Source: Vicinamibacterales bacterium (GTDB lineage: Bacteria; Acidobacteriota; Vicinamibacteria; Vicinamibacterales; JAKQTR01). Taken from it: 43,849 bases of DNA. A program made the translations under genes and the position numbers. Shown here one piece after another: positions 1 to 6,890 of the stretch (the first letter of the stretch is position 1; each line of letters opens with the position of its first letter). The notes beneath the pieces are model-generated. The model was given only the letters and a program-made list of their open reading frames with translations, searched no databases and was not told the origin of the DNA. The stretch is from NCBI GenBank assembly GCA_025456345.1, contig JALOKU010000022.1, forward strand, positions 1 through 43,849, given 5' to 3'.

Positions 1-971
1 GCCGTCGCTTCGTCGATCTCGCGGTTGCAGCCGACGATGCCTCCGAAGGCCGAGAGCGGGTCGGCGTCCCTCGCCCGCACGTAGGCGTCGCCAAGCGAGG
101 CGCCCGTCGCCACGCCGCAGGGGTTGGTGTGCTTGATGACCACCGCCGCCGGCTCCGCGAACTCCGACGCGATGCGCGCCGCGGCGTCGACGTCGAGCAG
201 GTTCGTGAACGACAACTCCTTGCCCTGGAGCACGGCCGGCAGGTCGGCCGCCGCAGCGTCCGCCGGCACGTACCACCCGGCCGGCTGGTGCGGGTTCTCG
301 CCGTAGCGGAGCGTGCGGTGCTTCGTCGCCGCGACGACCAGCATCGACGGCAGCACGTCGCGCTCCGACACGCGCACGCACTCGGCACCGTGCACGGCCA
401 CCGCCTCGAGCTCGTTCGCAATGGCCGTGTCGTAGGCGGCCGTGTGCGCGAAGGCGTCCCTGGCCAGACCGAAGCGGACGGCCATCGACGGGCCGCCAGG
501 CTCGTCGAGGGCGGCGAGCACGCGCGCGTAGTCGGACGGCGAGGTCACCACGAGCACGTCCTTGAAGTTCTTCGCGGCGGCCCGGATCATCGACGGCCCG
601 CCGATGTCGATGTCCTCGATGAGCGCCTCGAACGTGGTCGACGGTTTCGCGGCCGTTTCACGGAAGGGGTAGAGGTTGACCACCACCATGTCGATGGGCG
701 TGATGCCGTGTCGCGCCAGGGCCTCGAGGTCGCCGGCATGACCCCGGCGGGCCAGGATGCCGCCGTGCACGAACGGGTGCAGCGTCTTGACGCGGCCGTC
801 CATCATCTCGGGCGCGCCGGTGACGTCGGCCACCTGGATGACCGGCAAGCCGGCCTCGCCGAGCGCCTTCGCCGTGCCCCCGGTGGACACGATCTCGATT
901 CCCCGCTTGACCAGGCCGCGCGCGAACTCGGCGAGGCCGCTCTTGTTGGACACACTGATCAGTGCACGCAT
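1..971 (-). CDS. purH: Bifunctional AICAR formyltransferase / IMP cyclohydrolase (partial, N-terminal 323 residues)
   Basis: Catalyses the last two steps of purine synthesis, AICAR to FAICAR to IMP, in the cytosol. The reverse-strand translation begins [13 protein letters not shown] and continues with the N-terminal IMP cyclohydrolase (MGS-like) domain: STGGTAKAL near residue 30, [17 protein letters not shown] near 50-67 and VVVNLYPF near 98. The start of the AICAR transformylase domain follows (LRYGENPHQ near 220, KHTNPCGVA near 290). The C-terminal catalytic part lies beyond the left window edge, so this is an edge truncation and not a broken gene. The ATG at 971 has a GGGAG ribosome site five bases upstream. 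It is transcribed divergently from the cold-shock gene. Confidence 0.97.
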   Translation of the reverse strand, partial: MRALISVSNKSGLAEFARGLVKRGIEIVSTGGTAKALGEAGLPVIQVADVTGAPEMMDGRVKTLHPFVHGGILARRGHAGDLEALARHGITPIDMVVVNLYPFRETAAKPSTTFEALIEDIDIGGPSMIRAAAKNFKDVLVVTSPSDYARVLAALDEPGGPSMAVRFGLARDAFAHTAAYDTAIANELEAVAVHGAECVRVSERDVLPSMLVVAATKHRTLRYGENPHQPAGWYVPADAAAADLPAVLQGKELSFTNLLDVDAAARIASEFAEPAAVVIKHTNPCGVATGASLGDAYVRARDADPLSAFGGIVGCNREIDEAT

Positions 972-1024
972 GATGACTCCCGAGGGATGTGGCGGGCCGG
1001 CGCCGGCTGGCGCGGCCGGCACAG

Positions 1025-1052
1025 AGTATAAGCCGTTCCCGTGCCTTGACAC
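1025..1052 (-). promoter_or_regulatory. Candidate sigma-70 promoter of purH
   Basis: On the minus strand there is a good -10 box TATACT (1030-1025). GTGTCA (1052-1047) lies 16 bp upstream and is a 4/6 match to the -35 consensus. It predicts a start near 1018 and a leader of about 47 nt. The -35 overlaps that of the divergent csp promoter. This is seen by eye only, with no expression data. Confidence 0.4.
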
Positions 1053-1075
1053 CCCGCAAAGTCGGCCGGTAACAT
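1046..1075 (+). promoter_or_regulatory. Candidate sigma-70 promoter of the cold-shock gene
   Basis: A perfect TTGACA at 1046-1051 is followed after 18 bp by TAACAT at 1070-1075. Transcription would start near 1082, leaving roughly 127 nt before the csp ATG. Long structured leaders are typical of cold-induced csp mRNAs of the cspA type. Confidence 0.5.
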
Positions 1076-1082
1076 GCGATTC

Positions 1083-1209
1083 AGGCGCTGTCGGGCCAGC
1101 GCCGTCCGTTTTCTATGAGCGGTGCCCCGGAAATTCCCCCGTCCTCATGGCGGGGGCAGGCAAGACGAGCGGCGCGCGAGGCGCCGCACAGAGGCAAGGC
1201 AGGGTCAGC
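1083..1209 (+). promoter_or_regulatory. Long 5' leader of the cold-shock mRNA (inferred)
   Basis: About 127 nt separate the predicted start from the csp ATG, with no other gene inside. The stretch contains GC-rich segments able to pair, such as GGCGCGCGAGGCGCC near 1171-1185. In cspA-type genes such leaders act as RNA thermosensors. Here that role is inferred from length and position alone. Confidence 0.3.
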
Positions 1210-1413
1210 ATGCGCATTACAGGCAAGGTGAAGTGGTTCAACAACGCGAAGGGGTTTGGTTTCATCGAGCGTGAGGGCGGGAGCGACGTGTTCGTCCACT
1301 ACTCCGCCATCACCGGAAACGGCTTCCGTTCCCTCGAGGAGGGTCAGGCGGTCGAGTTCGAGATCGTCGACGGCCCGAAGGGACCCCAGGCCGGAAACGT
1401 CGTGAAGATCTAG
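1210..1413 (+). CDS. csp: Cold-shock domain protein (CspA family)
   Basis: A single-domain RNA/ssDNA-binding chaperone of 67 residues, the usual length of the CspA family. The RNP1 motif KGFGFIE (residues 14-20) and RNP2 motif DVFVHYS (26-32) are intact, with [11 protein letters not shown] at the start and GPQAGNV at the end. The frame is open further upstream, but homology begins at [10 protein letters not shown], so the ATG at 1210 is chosen. The ribosome site is weak (AGGCAAGGCAGGG region). It is a monocistronic unit, with its own promoter, a long leader and a terminator directly downstream. It probably stabilises or melts mRNA, constitutively or after cold shock. Confidence 0.95.
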   Translation: MRITGKVKWFNNAKGFGFIEREGGSDVFVHYSAITGNGFRSLEEGQAVEFEIVDGPKGPQAGNVVKI

Positions 1414-1431
1414 CGACCCCTTCCTGACTTC

Positions 1432-1457
1432 ACCCGGGGCGGCTGCCCGCCCCGGGT
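1432..1457 (+). terminator. Strong hairpin terminator after csp
   Basis: A perfect 11-bp stem (ACCCGGGGCGG at 1432-1442, complement at 1447-1457) has a CTGC loop and is followed by a T-rich run TTCTTCGCTTCC. It starts 19 bp after the csp stop. It also lies 42 bp beyond the stop of the convergent NHL-repeat gene. Confidence 0.75.
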
Positions 1458-1499
1458 TCTTCGCTTCCTCAGTCCTCTGAAGACCATTCAGCAGAAACC

Positions 1500-3834
1500 T
1501 CAGTCGCTACCGCCCCCTGTGGGCGCGAAGCTGGCCGTGCAGGTCCGCGCGCCCTGCAGATTGACCGAGAATGACGCCGACGTCCCGCTGCAGTCGCCCG
1601 TCCAGCCCGTGAACGTGTAGCCCGAGCTCGCCGTCGCCGCGATGCCAATCGTCAGCGCTACCGGCATCGTCACCGAACAGGCCGTCCCGCCGGCGCCGCA
1701 GCTAATCCCCGCCCCCGTCACCCGCCCGCCCGTCGGCGGCGTGATCGTCAGCGTATACGGCGGCCCCGTCGGCAGCCCGCCGCCGCCCCCGCTCGCCGTG
1801 AACGTCGCGCTGCAGCTCTTCGCCGCATCCATCAGCACGTAGGCCGCGGCACTGGTCCCGCTGCACGCCCCGCCCCAGCTCGTGAACGTGTAGCCCGCCG
1901 CCGGCGCCGCCGTCAGCGCCGCCGTCGTCCCGCTCGCGAGCGTCACCGCGCACGTCGCGCCGCCCGCCCCGCACGACAGCCCGTTCCCCGTCACCGTCCC
2001 GCCCGTCGGCGCCGGCGCAATCGTCAGCGCGTAGGTCGTGCCTCCCGCCGGCGTAAACGTCGCCGCGCACGTCCGAGGACCCTGCAAATTGACCGAAATC
2101 GACGCCGCCGTCCCGCTGCAGTCGCCCGACCAGCCCGTGAACGTGTACCCCGAGCTCGCCGTCGCCTGGATCCCCAGCGTCAGCGCCCACCCGCCCGCCC
2201 GCCGGCGGCGTGATCGTCAGCGTATACGGCGGCCCCGTCGGCAGGCCCGAGGTGACGTCGATGGTGACCTGCTTGTTGGCGGTCGCATAATTCACGGTGT
2301 TGGTCGGCGTGAAGACCGTCGACAGCGTCTGGCCGTTGCCCACGCTGAGCGTGATCCCGGCAGGCGGGGTGTAGACGAAGGTCCCTGCCACGCTCGCCGT
2401 CGCGTTGAGTTGTGTCGATGACAGCGGCGTGCTCGAGGAAATGGGGGCGGGATTCGCCCAGGTGATGACCGGCGTCACCTTCGTCACGTCGATCGTCACC
2501 GTCTTGCTCACCGGCGAATAGGTGACCTCGTCGGTCGGCGTGAAGGCCACCGACAGCGTCTGTACGCCGGCATTGAGCACCGTACCGGCCGCCGGATTGT
2601 AGACGAGCGTCCCCGTAACGTTCGCCGTCGCGTTCAACTGGGTCGCGCTGAGTGCCGTGCCGTAGACGATGCTCGAGGGCGTCGCCCAGGTGATCACCGG
2701 CAGCTCGCGGCCCGTCAGCCTGCGAACCCGCGCGTTGCCGTAGTCGGCGATCAGCAGGTCTGACCCGCCCGAGATCGCGACGTCGAGCGGGAGTTCGAAC
2801 GACGCGTTGATCGCCAGCCCGCCGTCACCGCCGAACAACGCGGTCCCGGTCCCGGCAATCGTCGAGATGACGCCCGTCGCGGCCGCCACATAGCGGATTC
2901 GGTGGTTGTACGAGTCCGCGATGTAGATGTTCCCGGCCGGGTCTGCGGCGACGCCGTAGGGCTGATTGATCTGGGCAGAGGTCGCCTGCGCGCCGTCACC
3001 CCCGAACGCCGCAGATCCGTCACCGGCAACCGTACTGATGATTCCGCTCGAAGCGATGATCTTGCGAATGCGGTTGTTGCCGAAGTCCACGATGTAGAAG
3101 TTCCCGTCTCCGCCCACGGACACATCGGTGGGTTCTGCGAGCGTCGCCGCGGTCGCCAATCCGCCGTCACCACTGAACCCCGACGAGGATCCCGCAATCG
3201 TGCTGATGACGCCGGTGGCCGCGGTGACCTTCCGAATGCGGTTGTTTCCGGAGTCCGCGATGTAGAGGTTCCCCACAGGGTCGACCGACACTCCCCATGG
3301 CGAATCCAGCGACGCCGCCGTGGCAGCGCCCCCGTCTCCGCCAAAGGCCTGTGTCCCATTCCCGGCGTACGTCGAGATGACCCCCGTCGCGGAACTGACT
3401 CTGCGGACTCGCTGGCCGAAGAACTCCGTGATGTAGAGGTTGCCGCCGCTGTCCACGGCGACACCGACCGGGTAATTCAGCGTTGCGGCTGTCGCCGCCC
3501 CGCCGTCGCCCCCGGAGCCTGCCGAGCCGTTCCCGGCGACGGTCGTGATGATGCCTGTCGAGCTATTCACCTTCCGAACGCGCTGGGCATCCGTATCGGC
3601 GATGTAGAGATTCCCGGCCGCATCCACGGCGACGGCACCGGGCTGCAAGAGCGCCGCGGCGACCGCTGCCCCGCCATCGCCGCCGGTCCCGCCGCCCGCC
3701 ACCGTCGTGATGTACCCTGGCTGGGCCTCTGCGGGAATCACGGACGCAGACAGCATGATCAGCAGCGCAGCCAGCGCGGCGCCACACGACCAACCACTGA
3801 GCAGCCTTGACGGAACCTGTGGCCGACACTTCAT
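1500..3834 (-). pseudogene. Secreted NHL-repeat / Ig-like / InlB-type repeat protein, frameshifted
   Basis: A signal peptide (MKCRPQVPSR start, hydrophobic core about residues 18-34, AEAQ cleavage site) precedes six NHL propeller repeats of about 56 residues (roughly 40-380). Each repeat has the pattern GGDGG, then GVAVD, GNLYIAD and RIRKV. Two Ig-like repeats (VITWA...VTIDV) follow, then divergent InlB B-type repeats (GYTFTGWTGDCSG). The reading frame breaks near 2185-2190: the first InlB unit lacks 59 bp present in its sister copy (61 bases at 1658-1718 are replaced by CC at 2186-2187). Downstream repeats to the TGA at 1500 continue in another frame. The ATG at 3834 has GGAGG eight bases upstream and starts the signal peptide, so it is preferred over an upstream start. 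It is likely an extracellular or surface beta-propeller protein. Either the gene is decayed or the repeat was misassembled. Confidence 0.8.
1735..1775. repeat. 41-bp exact direct repeat (copy 1 of 2, inside the NHL/InlB gene)
   Basis: The 41 bases at 1735-1775 recur exactly at 2204-2244. They encode the linker LPTGPPYTLTI between InlB-type repeats. Such identity makes the region prone to recombination, slippage or misassembly, and the 59-bp frameshift lies immediately beside the second copy. Confidence 0.85.
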
Positions 3835-3956
3835 CGCCAACCTCCACTCCCAAGGGGAAAACCGGGGGTACATCCGGCTTGGAACTAACAGTAGATCGTG
3901 GCGTTCGGGACGGAGGATGTCAACGAAGATCGCGACTGTATCAAATTGAGACAGCC

Positions 3957-3972
3957 CCCGGACCAGACCGGG
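3957..3972 (-). terminator. Weak hairpin downstream of the 4.0-kb gene
   Basis: CCCGG (3957-3961) pairs with CCGGG (3968-3972) across ACCAGA. On the minus strand it lies after the stop at 4006 and is followed by CTGTCTCAATTTG. A five-base stem is marginal. Otherwise nothing is evident in 3835-4005. Confidence 0.25.
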
Positions 3973-4005
3973 CCGGCCGGCATGCGTCCGCGCGCCGGGT
4001 CGCGA

Positions 4006-4596
4006 TCAGGCTTCGGGCGTGCCCTTGAGGCCTCGCGCCGAGAAGGTGACCTTGCCGTCGACGACCGTCACGCGAAAGGCGACCTCGGGCGCGCCGCGCT
4101 TCTTGAACGCGTTGACCTTCTCGCGTATCAGGCCCGCGAACTTGTGGAACGGCACCTGCGCTTCGCCCAGCTCCTGGCGCACGTCGGTGATGCGCTCGTA
4201 GAGTTCACGCAGCCGATCGAGTTCTTCCTTCGGTTCCGAGAACACCGTGACGAACACGACGCGATCGCCCTGGGGCTCCGGCGCGGCCTCCTTGCGGCCC
4301 TTTCGGGCGAAGGGGCCCGGGCGCCCTTCCTCGCGGGCCCGCAAGCCGCGGTCCCAGAGGTCCACGAAGGTGGCGAATCTCGACTGCAGCGTCTGCAGCC
4401 TGAAGCGCTCGGCATAGGTGCCCGCGATCGCGCCGGCGCGCTCGAGGCGCGTGATGGTCTGCTCGACGTGCGTGCGCGTCTCCCACGGAGGCCGCGGCAG
4501 CTGGCCGGCGAAGAACATGTTGTACTCGGCCTCGAGTTTGCGCAGATCGGCTTCGAGTTTGCGAAGATCCCGGTCGAGATCGGAGCCGCGTTGCAC
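4006..4596 (-). CDS. Conserved hypothetical protein, MXAN_5187 C-terminal-domain-like
   Basis: 196 residues, soluble, strongly charged. Residues 5-25 form a leucine-heptad helix (LRKLEADLRKLEAEYN) followed by FFAGQLPRPPWETR and SRFATFVDLWDRGLRAREEGRPGPF. The C-terminal part (about 150-190) has alternating hydrophobics (VAFRVTVVDGKVTFSARG) suggesting a small beta unit. The motif order resembles the MXAN_5187 C-terminal family seen in myxobacteria and acidobacteria. That assignment is from memory and moderate, and the function is unknown. The start is a GTG whose G is the last base of the upstream gene's TAG stop, so translation is probably coupled to that gene. Confidence 0.7.
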   Translation of the reverse strand: MQRGSDLDRDLRKLEADLRKLEAEYNMFFAGQLPRPPWETRTHVEQTITRLERAGAIAGTYAERFRLQTLQSRFATFVDLWDRGLRAREEGRPGPFARKGRKEAAPEPQGDRVVFVTVFSEPKEELDRLRELYERITDVRQELGEAQVPFHKFAGLIREKVNAFKKRGAPEVAFRVTVVDGKVTFSARGLKGTPEA

Positions 4597-5090
4597 TAGC
4601 GTGGCAGGAGAAACCAGAGGAGGGGCAGCCAGAGCTCACGCGCGTACGGCACGGGCCGATCGTCGATGAGCACCTCGCTCATCGGAAGGCCTCCGACCAG
4701 TTGCCAGAGCTCCCGCAGCGCCGGCACCCGGTCGGGAGTAAACCGCGCGCGATGGCGCCGCCCGTCGCCCGTGCCGCTTTCCAGGTACTCGGGGCTGGAC
4801 CTGGCGAGCGCGAGGGCCGCGGCGTAGTCGGGCCCATCGAACGGCGCAAAGACCAGCGTGCAGGAAAACGGGCGGTCCGGCGGGCTCTCGAGCAGCGCGG
4901 CCTGCAGGTCGGGGTCGAGCTTCGCCAGCTCCTCGTCCGACGGCTCTTCGTCGAGATCGGCGTACGGCCAGAACTGATCGCGGGGCCGAAACCTCGGCTC
5001 GGAATCGGCCTGGGCTCCCGGAGGCTGGGAGCCGGTGCCCGCGCGGCTTGATACGTCGGCCATCTCGATGCTCGACCGGGCCATGACCAT
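4596..5090 (-). CDS. Hypothetical protein, proline/acid-rich N terminus
   Basis: About 164 residues. There is an unstructured N-terminal third, an acidic stretch (DLDEEPSDEELAKLDPDL), then a mixed region (CTLVFAPFDGPDYAAALALARSSPEYLES) and a hydrophobic C terminus (LWLPLLWFLLPR). No family is recognised. Start choice is uncertain. The frame opens with a TTG at 5141, but that base lies inside a perfect 10-bp inverted repeat (5132-5158), so an internal ATG at 5090, 5084 or 5063 is more likely, none with a clear ribosome site. Its stop overlaps the start of the next gene by one base, which argues for a two-gene unit and a shared role. Confidence 0.6.
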   Translation of the reverse strand: MVMARSSIEMADVSSRAGTGSQPPGAQADSEPRFRPRDQFWPYADLDEEPSDEELAKLDPDLQAALLESPPDRPFSCTLVFAPFDGPDYAAALALARSSPEYLESGTGDGRRHRARFTPDRVPALRELWQLVGGLPMSEVLIDDRPVPYARELWLPLLWFLLPR

Positions 5091-5131
5091 CACGGCGCGG
5101 AAAGTCTGCTGATGGTATCCTGAGACGGCGA

Positions 5132-5158
5132 CGACTGGCAATTAAGCGTTGCCAGTCG
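5132..5158. promoter_or_regulatory. Perfect 10-bp inverted repeat upstream of the small gene pair
   Basis: CGACTGGCAA (5132-5141) and its exact complement TTGCCAGTCG (5149-5158) flank TTAAGCG. The right arm merges into the heptamer array that begins at 5151. It could be an operator, an mRNA hairpin, or simply the inverted partner of the first heptamer unit GCCAGTC. Confidence 0.5.
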
Positions 5159-5178
5159 CCAGTAGCCAGTAGCCAGTA
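5151..5178. repeat. Heptamer array, unit GCCAGTA (4 units)
   Basis: Four consecutive 7-bp units: one GCCAGTC, then three exact GCCAGTA. They sit in the divergent spacer between the small gene pair and selA. Their reverse complement (CTACTGG family) recurs at 5261-5295. Confidence 0.9.
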
Positions 5179-5260
5179 GGCCGCTCCGAGTTTACAGGCG
5201 ATACTCGTCAATCGGGAGAGTGCTTCCCCTCTTGGCTTCCGGATTCGTGCTGGCGCCATC

Positions 5261-5295
5261 CTACTGAATGCTGACTACTGCCTACTGACTACTGA
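5261..5295. repeat. Inverted heptamer array, unit CTACTGA, in front of selA
   Basis: Five 7-bp units (three CTACTGA, one CTACTGC, one ATGCTGA). One more heptamer step (GCTTGCC at 5296-5302) ends exactly at the selA ATG. The units are near-complements of the GCCAGTA run at 5151-5178, so the spacer could fold into a long stem. No Shine-Dalgarno sequence is visible between array and start codon. Confidence 0.9.
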
Positions 5296-5302
5296 GCTTG
5301 CC

Positions 5303-6760
5303 ATGCCCGACGTCCGCATCGTTCCCTCCATCGAACAGCTGCGCATCCGCCCGCGCGTCGCGGCGCTGCAGGAGCGGTACGGCCACGCGGCGGTGGTCGA
5401 GGCCCTTCGCGCGGAGACGGCCGCCCTCCGCGACCGGCTCCTGTCGGGCATGCGGGCGGACGGCGAGGCCGGCGTGGAGTGGCCGGCCAGCTCAGACGAA
5501 GCGGCGGCGATCATCGAGCCGGGACTGGAGCCGCGGCTGCAGGCGATGTTCCAGTCCAGCCTGCGGCCCGTGATCAACGCCACCGGCGTCATCGTGCACA
5601 CCAACCTCGGCCGCGCCCCCCTCAGCCAGGCAGCGCTCGACCAGGTCGTCACGGTCGGCCGGCGGTACTCGACGCTCGAGTACGACCTCGCCGAAGGGGG
5701 ACGCGGGCACCGTGACGGACACGCCTCGCCGCTCCTCTGCCGGCTCACGGGTGCCGAGGCGGCCGTGGTGGTCAACAACAACGCAGCCGCGACCATGCTC
5801 ATCCTGGCCGCGCTCGCCGCACACCGCGAGGTCATCGTCTCGCGCGGCGAGTTGGTCGAAATCGGCGGCGGATTCCGGGTGCCCGAGGTGATGGAGCAGT
5901 CACGGGCGATCCTGCGCGAGATCGGCACCACGAATCGCACGCGGGCGTCGGACTACGAGGCCGCCGTCACGGAGAAGACGGCGCTCATTCTCCGGGTCCA
6001 CCGTTCGAACTTCACCATCGAAGGATTCACCGAGCAGCCGTCGCTGCAGGAACTGGTCGACATCGGCCGGCGGCGGGGGGTCCTGGTCGTCGAGGACCTG
6101 GGGAGCGGCAACCTGGCCGGCGGATTGGCCGAGCCCGCCGATGTGACGGGTCTCCGCGCGGCCGGCTTACCGTGGCTGGAGCCCTTCCTCCGCGGCGAGC
6201 CCACCACCCAGGCGAGCCTTGCGGCCGGCGTCGACGTGGTCTGCGTGAGCGGCGACAAGCTCCTGGGAGGCCCGCAGGCGGGCATCATCCTGGGCCGGAA
6301 GGCACCGCTTGCCCTCATCCGCCGCCACCCGCTGATGCGCGCGTTCCGCGCCGACAAACTGACCTACGCCGCCCTGGCCGGCACGCTGGTCGAGTACGCC
6401 GCGGGCCGCGCTCGCGACACGGTGCCGGTCCTGCACATGCTGACGCGCACGCCGGAATCAATCGAAGCCCGGGCCAGGGCCGTCGCCGCGGCGCTTGAAT
6501 CATCGGGCGTGTACGACTGCGAGATCGTCGACGGCCGATCGGCCATCGGCGGCGGCACAACGCCCGGCCTGACGCTGCCGACCAGGCTGCTTGCCCTCAC
6601 CCGGCGGGACTCTTCCGCGTCGGCCCTCGAGGCGGCGCTGCGCCGCCTCGACCCGCCAGTCATTGCCCGTATCGAGCGCGACCGCCTGGTGCTCGACCTG
6701 CGCACGGTGTTCGAGGACGAAGAGGCCGCGCTCGTCCAGGGCCTGCGCACCGTTGCGTAA
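5303..6760 (+). CDS. selA: L-seryl-tRNA(Sec) selenium transferase
   Basis: A PLP enzyme that converts Ser-tRNA(Sec) to selenocysteinyl-tRNA(Sec) using selenophosphate. The 485 residues are close to the family length. The N-terminal helical domain (about 1-85) binds tRNA. The core follows with INATGVIVHTNLGRAPLS (near 91), the glycine-rich VVVNNNAAATM, EIGTTNRT, and the PLP-binding GDKLLGGPQAG, whose lysine is residue 319. The start is ATG 5303, which gives the full family N terminus, although no ribosome site precedes it. selB, selC and selD are not in the window. The gene stands alone, bounded on both sides by heptamer arrays of the same CCAGTAG family. No in-frame TGA selenoprotein gene was noticed nearby. 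Confidence 0.96.
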   Translation: MPDVRIVPSIEQLRIRPRVAALQERYGHAAVVEALRAETAALRDRLLSGMRADGEAGVEWPASSDEAAAIIEPGLEPRLQAMFQSSLRPVINATGVIVHTNLGRAPLSQAALDQVVTVGRRYSTLEYDLAEGGRGHRDGHASPLLCRLTGAEAAVVVNNNAAATMLILAALAAHREVIVSRGELVEIGGGFRVPEVMEQSRAILREIGTTNRTRASDYEAAVTEKTALILRVHRSNFTIEGFTEQPSLQELVDIGRRRGVLVVEDLGSGNLAGGLAEPADVTGLRAAGLPWLEPFLRGEPTTQASLAAGVDVVCVSGDKLLGGPQAGIILGRKAPLALIRRHPLMRAFRADKLTYAALAGTLVEYAAGRARDTVPVLHMLTRTPESIEARARAVAAALESSGVYDCEIVDGRSAIGGGTTPGLTLPTRLLALTRRDSSASALEAALRRLDPPVIARIERDRLVLDLRTVFEDEEAALVQGLRTVA

Positions 6761-6766
6761 GAAACA

Positions 6767-6869
6767 GCCGGTAGCCGGTAGCCAGTAGCCAGTAGCCAGT
6801 AGCCAGTAGCCAGTAGCCGTCGGACGCCGTTCGGCGTGCACTGGTCTGCTACTGACTACTGGCTACTGA
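6767..6869. repeat. Inverted pair of heptamer arrays (GCCAGTA x7 ... CTACTGR x3) between selA and nuoN
   Basis: Seven contiguous 7-bp units occupy 6767-6815 (two GCCGGTA, five GCCAGTA). After a 33-bp spacer, three units of the complementary family (CTACTGA/CTACTGG) occupy 6849-6869. The pair lies in a convergent spacer and can form a long stem-loop on either transcript, so it may act as a bidirectional terminator. There is no U-tract. Confidence 0.9.
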
Positions 6870-6890
6870 CTGCTTCTGCTGTGTTCTTCT

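Noticed and set aside
129-1031. Long plus-strand open frame antisense to purH
   Set aside because: It is arginine/histidine-rich, matches no family pattern, and lies opposite a clear PurH. High GC makes such shadow frames common.
1500-2087. Separate small secreted repeat protein
   Set aside because: It has no signal peptide or ribosome site. It aligns as the continuation of the upstream NHL/InlB gene after the 59-bp shift.
5303-6760. Selenoprotein gene close to selA
   Set aside because: No gene in the window shows an in-frame TGA within a conserved context. The only broken gene (NHL protein) is a frameshift.
5151-6869. Insertion sequence or transposon around selA
   Set aside because: The flanking arrays look like inverted repeats, but no transposase or target duplication is visible. 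It is kept only as a repeat-bounded cassette hypothesis.
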